A stretch of 9,588 nt of DNA, taken from contig PPDG01000145.1 in the NCBI GenBank assembly GCA_002899795.1, positions 1 to 9,588 of the forward strand, read 5' to 3'. The translations under genes were made by a program, and so were the position numbers. This document shows, one piece after another, positions 7,773-9,588 of this stretch (its first letter is position 1; the number at the start of each line of letters is the position of its first letter). This DNA comes from Desulfobacteraceae bacterium. Lineage in GTDB: Bacteria; Desulfobacterota; Syntrophobacteria; BM002. The notes beneath the pieces were generated by a model. It was given only the letters and a program-made list of their open reading frames with translations. It made no database searches and was not told the origin of the DNA.

Positions 7773-7979
7773 AAATTCGAAACCCGAAGCACGAAGCACG
7801 AAACAAATCCCAATGTTCAAAATTGGTCCTGCGGACTCCCCACCCTTCGGGCGGGGCCCCAGTTTCAAATGAACAAAACTAGGAGAACTTTATATCCGCT
7901 CCGCAGTCTTTGTTTCGAACATTGGAAAATTCGGATTTTGAATTTGTTTCGGATTTCGATATTCGCATTTCGGATTTCC
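7773..7979. repeat. Family D AT-rich imperfect palindrome with GC-rich insert
   Basis: This fills most of the 337-base gap between ftsA and the small ORF at 8041. The left arm (7773-7825) is built of CGAAR words and contains CGAAACAAAT (7799-7808) and CCAATGTTC (7810-7818). The right arm (7912-7979) contains their reverse complements GAACATTGG (7917-7925) and ATTTGTTTCG (7942-7951). Between the arms is a GC-rich hairpin at 7838-7856: CCCC and CCC pair with GGG and GGGG around a TTC loop, with one A/C mismatch. Similar TTCGGATTT/CGAAATCCG palindromes are dispersed in many Desulfobacterota genomes, as far as I recall. The rest of the gap (7704-7772 and 7980-8028) shows no gene and no convincing promoter. 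Confidence 0.75.
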
Positions 7980-8028
7980 TGTGAGTCTGTAAGTCTTGTG
8001 ACCGACTTTAACGTGGACTTGCAAACTT

Positions 8029-8035
8029 AAGGAGG
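8029..8035 (+). promoter_or_regulatory. Strong Shine-Dalgarno site for the 39-codon ORF
   Basis: AAGGAGG, the full anti-16S consensus core, lies 5 bases before ATG 8041. It is the best ribosome binding site in the window along with the AGGAGG of ftsZ, and it is the main argument that the short ORF is translated. Confidence 0.8.
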
Positions 8036-8040
8036 CTGTT

Positions 8041-8160
8041 ATGACTACGTCGGACCTTTACTTCGTTTTGACCATGTTCTTTGTATGTATGGGCTGTTTT
8101 CTTGTTTTTACCACGGGGTTTGTCTTCTTCGCCCGCCGGCGACAGCAGAAGGGCTCGTGA
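8041..8160 (+). CDS. Small single-pass membrane protein, unknown function
   Basis: A 39-residue ORF from ATG to TGA sits in the gap between repeat family D and ftsZ. It starts MTTSDLYFVL. One continuous hydrophobic, Phe-rich stretch covers about residues 6-31, with two cysteines (C16, C19). It ends in a very basic tail, ARRRQQKGS. By the positive-inside rule the C-terminus would be cytoplasmic and the N-terminus outside. AAGGAGG lies 5 bases upstream. The spacing to ftsZ is 48 bases on the same strand, so co-transcription is likely. I do not recognise a family. Possible roles include a small regulator or accessory of the divisome, but that rests only on location. It could also be an unrelated small membrane subunit. 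Confidence 0.72.
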   Translation: MTTSDLYFVLTMFFVCMGCFLVFTTGFVFFARRRQQKGS

Positions 8161-8208
8161 ACTGTCGCTTGGGATATGGATGAAATACCCTAATGCAGGA
8201 GGTAGATC

Positions 8209-9366
8209 ATGATGTTCGAGTTTGTTGAAAGTGACAACGGAGCCACGATCAAAGTGATTGGCATAGGTGGTGGTGGCGGCAACGCTATCAACAATATGAT
8301 CAACGCCAGTCTGAGGGGAGTTGATTTCATTGTCGCTAACACCGACGCCCAGGCCCTGGAAGTTTCCAAGGCTCACACCAAGCTTCAACTGGGAGTCAAC
8401 ATTACCAAGGGGCTTGGAGCCGGGGCCAACCCAGAGATCGGTCGCAGTGCCGCTCTGGAGGACGCTGATAAGATTCGGCAGGCCTTGGATGGCACTGACA
8501 TGGTCTTCGTGACTGCCGGACTGGGCGGAGGCACCGGGACTGGTGGTGCACCGGTAGTTGCTCAGATCGCCAAGGAAATCGGAGCCCTCACCGTGGCAGT
8601 GGTGACCAAACCATTCAACTTTGAAGGACGTCAGCGCATGAAGACGGCCGACAAAGGTATCAAAGAGCTCAAGGAGACGGTGGATACCATCATTACCATT
8701 CCCAACAACCGCCTTTTGAGCCTGGCGGCAAAAAAGGCGACTTTCCTGGAAATGCTCAAAAAGGCGGACGACGTACTGCTCTATGCCGTGAAGGGCATCT
8801 CCGATCTCATCACCGTCCCGGGCTTGATCAATCTAGATTTTGCCGATGTCAAGACAATCATGAGTGAGATGGGTATGGCTTTGATGGGCACCGGCATGTC
8901 TAGTGGTGAAGATCGGGCCACTGAGGCGGCTCAGAAAGCCATTTCCAGTCCTCTGTTGGAGGATGTGTCCATAGGTGGTGCCAAGGGTGTGCTCATGAAC
9001 ATCAGCAGCGGATTGGACCTCACCATCGACGAGGTTCAAGAAGCATCCTCACTGATCCAGAAAGAGGCCCACGAAGATGCCAATATTATCTGGGGCACGG
9101 TGCTGGATCAAAGTGCTGGTGACGAATTGAGAGTTACCGTTATCGCCACCGGAATCGGTGAAGTCGACGTCAGACCCAAACCCGACTTGGGAGTTATCCG
9201 AGGGTCTCGCCATGACGATGACCTGGAAATTCCCACCTTTTTGCGCCGTAACAGGAAAATTGAGGATAACGCGACTGAACACAGTCGCCCCATGAGTTAC
9301 AAAGATCTTCCCATAGACGAGGAAGAGCTGGAAATCCCAACCTTTCTCCGACGGCAGGCCGACTGA
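8209..9366 (+). CDS. ftsZ: Cell division protein FtsZ, tubulin-like GTPase
   Basis: Cytoplasmic GTPase that polymerises into the Z ring and recruits the divisome through FtsA. The 385 residues include the N-terminal glycine-rich loop GIGGGGGNAINNM (18-30), the tubulin signature GGGTGTGG (106-113) and the T7 catalytic loop NLDFAD (208-213), whose N208, D210 and D213 complete the GTPase site of the next subunit. The core ends near residue 316. The tail is odd: the conserved C-terminal peptide LEIPTFLRR occurs twice, at 339-347 and 374-382, with 26 residues between them. ATG 8209 follows AGGAGG (8197-8202) at 6 bases; ATG 8212 is a possible alternative one codon later. There is a 48-base gap from the small membrane ORF upstream. 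Confidence 0.98.
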   Translation: MMFEFVESDNGATIKVIGIGGGGGNAINNMINASLRGVDFIVANTDAQALEVSKAHTKLQLGVNITKGLGAGANPEIGRSAALEDADKIRQALDGTDMVFVTAGLGGGTGTGGAPVVAQIAKEIGALTVAVVTKPFNFEGRQRMKTADKGIKELKETVDTIITIPNNRLLSLAAKKATFLEMLKKADDVLLYAVKGISDLITVPGLINLDFADVKTIMSEMGMALMGTGMSSGEDRATEAAQKAISSPLLEDVSIGGAKGVLMNISSGLDLTIDEVQEASSLIQKEAHEDANIIWGTVLDQSAGDELRVTVIATGIGEVDVRPKPDLGVIRGSRHDDDLEIPTFLRRNRKIEDNATEHSRPMSYKDLPIDEEELEIPTFLRRQAD

Positions 9367-9392
9367 GGCGGGATGACTTCGGCTGATACCGG

Positions 9393-9422
9393 CCGTCGCT
9401 TGCGGCGGTCAAAGATTGTTTT
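9393..9422 (+). terminator. Weak terminator-like hairpin after ftsZ
   Basis: CCGTCG (9393-9398) pairs with CGGCGG (9403-9408), including one G-T pair, around a CTTG loop. An interrupted T-rich stretch, ATTGTTTT (9415-9422), follows after a few bases. The position, 27 bases after the ftsZ stop, suits an intrinsic terminator, but the stem is short and the T-tract is broken by a G and displaced. Confidence 0.35.
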
Positions 9423-9426
9423 CGTC

Positions 9427-9588
9427 TAGCCCGGATATTTCATGAATCACTTGCTGCGACCACGGATATGGCTGTCCTTCCTGGCGTCCTCGGGTGTCGG
9501 CCCCTGCGACGTACCGTTCAGGTACGCCTCGGAACCAACCCCCTGCGGTTGCCAGGTGGCACGCCCATCTTCGAGGTCTCGCGACAGC
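9427..9588. repeat. Family B element, copy 2, inverted and cut by window end
   Basis: It begins TAGCCCGGATATTTCATGAAT and matches the reverse complement of the element at 2951-3134 along its whole visible length, at roughly 85% identity judged by eye. It is therefore in the opposite orientation to copy 1. The central hairpin GCGACGTACCGTTCAGGTACG is conserved, with changes falling mainly in the loop or as compatible pairs. About 22 bases, including the far terminal repeat, should lie just beyond the window. It encodes no protein. Confidence 0.85.

Noticed and set aside
7767..8030. 87-codon forward ORF between ftsA and ftsZ
   Set aside because: It is a translation of repeat family D (CGAAR and TTCGGATTT words), which gives low-complexity peptides; no Shine-Dalgarno precedes it.
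8068..8096. TTGACC as a -35 box of an ftsZ promoter inside the small ORF
   Set aside because: At 17 bases downstream the sequence is GGGCTG, and the nearest TATGTA is only 10 bases away, so no -10 box fits.

Overview
This window is a division and cell wall (dcw) cluster from a Gram-negative bacterium. All genes lie on the + strand in the order murD, ftsW, murC, murB, ftsQ, ftsA, a 39-residue membrane ORF, ftsZ. Gene order, moderate GC content, an FtsZ tail of the LEIPTFLRRQAD type and the style of the intergenic repeats suggest a member of the Desulfobacterota (former Deltaproteobacteria). That assignment is inference from memory of similar genomes and was not tested by a search.

Layout: 11-163 is a palindromic, transposon-like repeat (family A) immediately upstream of the murD Shine-Dalgarno sequence. 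murD and ftsW follow. The place between ftsW and murC where murG usually sits holds no gene; it is a 349-base gap filled mostly by a 184-bp TA-flanked inverted-repeat element (family B, copy 1). murC is followed by a short repeat hairpin (family C) that runs directly into the murB start codon. murB, ftsQ and ftsA are tightly packed. After ftsA there is a 337-base gap carrying an AT-rich imperfect palindrome with a GC-rich insert (family D). Then come the small membrane ORF, with a near-perfect ribosome binding site, and ftsZ. A weak terminator-like hairpin and a second, inverted copy of family B follow ftsZ and run off the window end.

How the genes work together: MurB and MurC make UDP-MurNAc and add L-Ala, MurD adds D-Glu, and the SEDS protein FtsW polymerises lipid II at the septum. 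FtsQ links the periplasmic divisome to the cytoplasm, while FtsA tethers FtsZ filaments to the inner membrane. MurG, which makes lipid II, must be encoded elsewhere if the genome is complete.

The points most worth a second look are the small membrane protein ORF just before ftsZ, the tandem duplication of the FtsZ C-terminal binding peptide, the missing murG with a mobile-type repeat in its place, and inverted family B copies bracketing murC to ftsZ. I see no defence system, CRISPR array, tRNA or rRNA.
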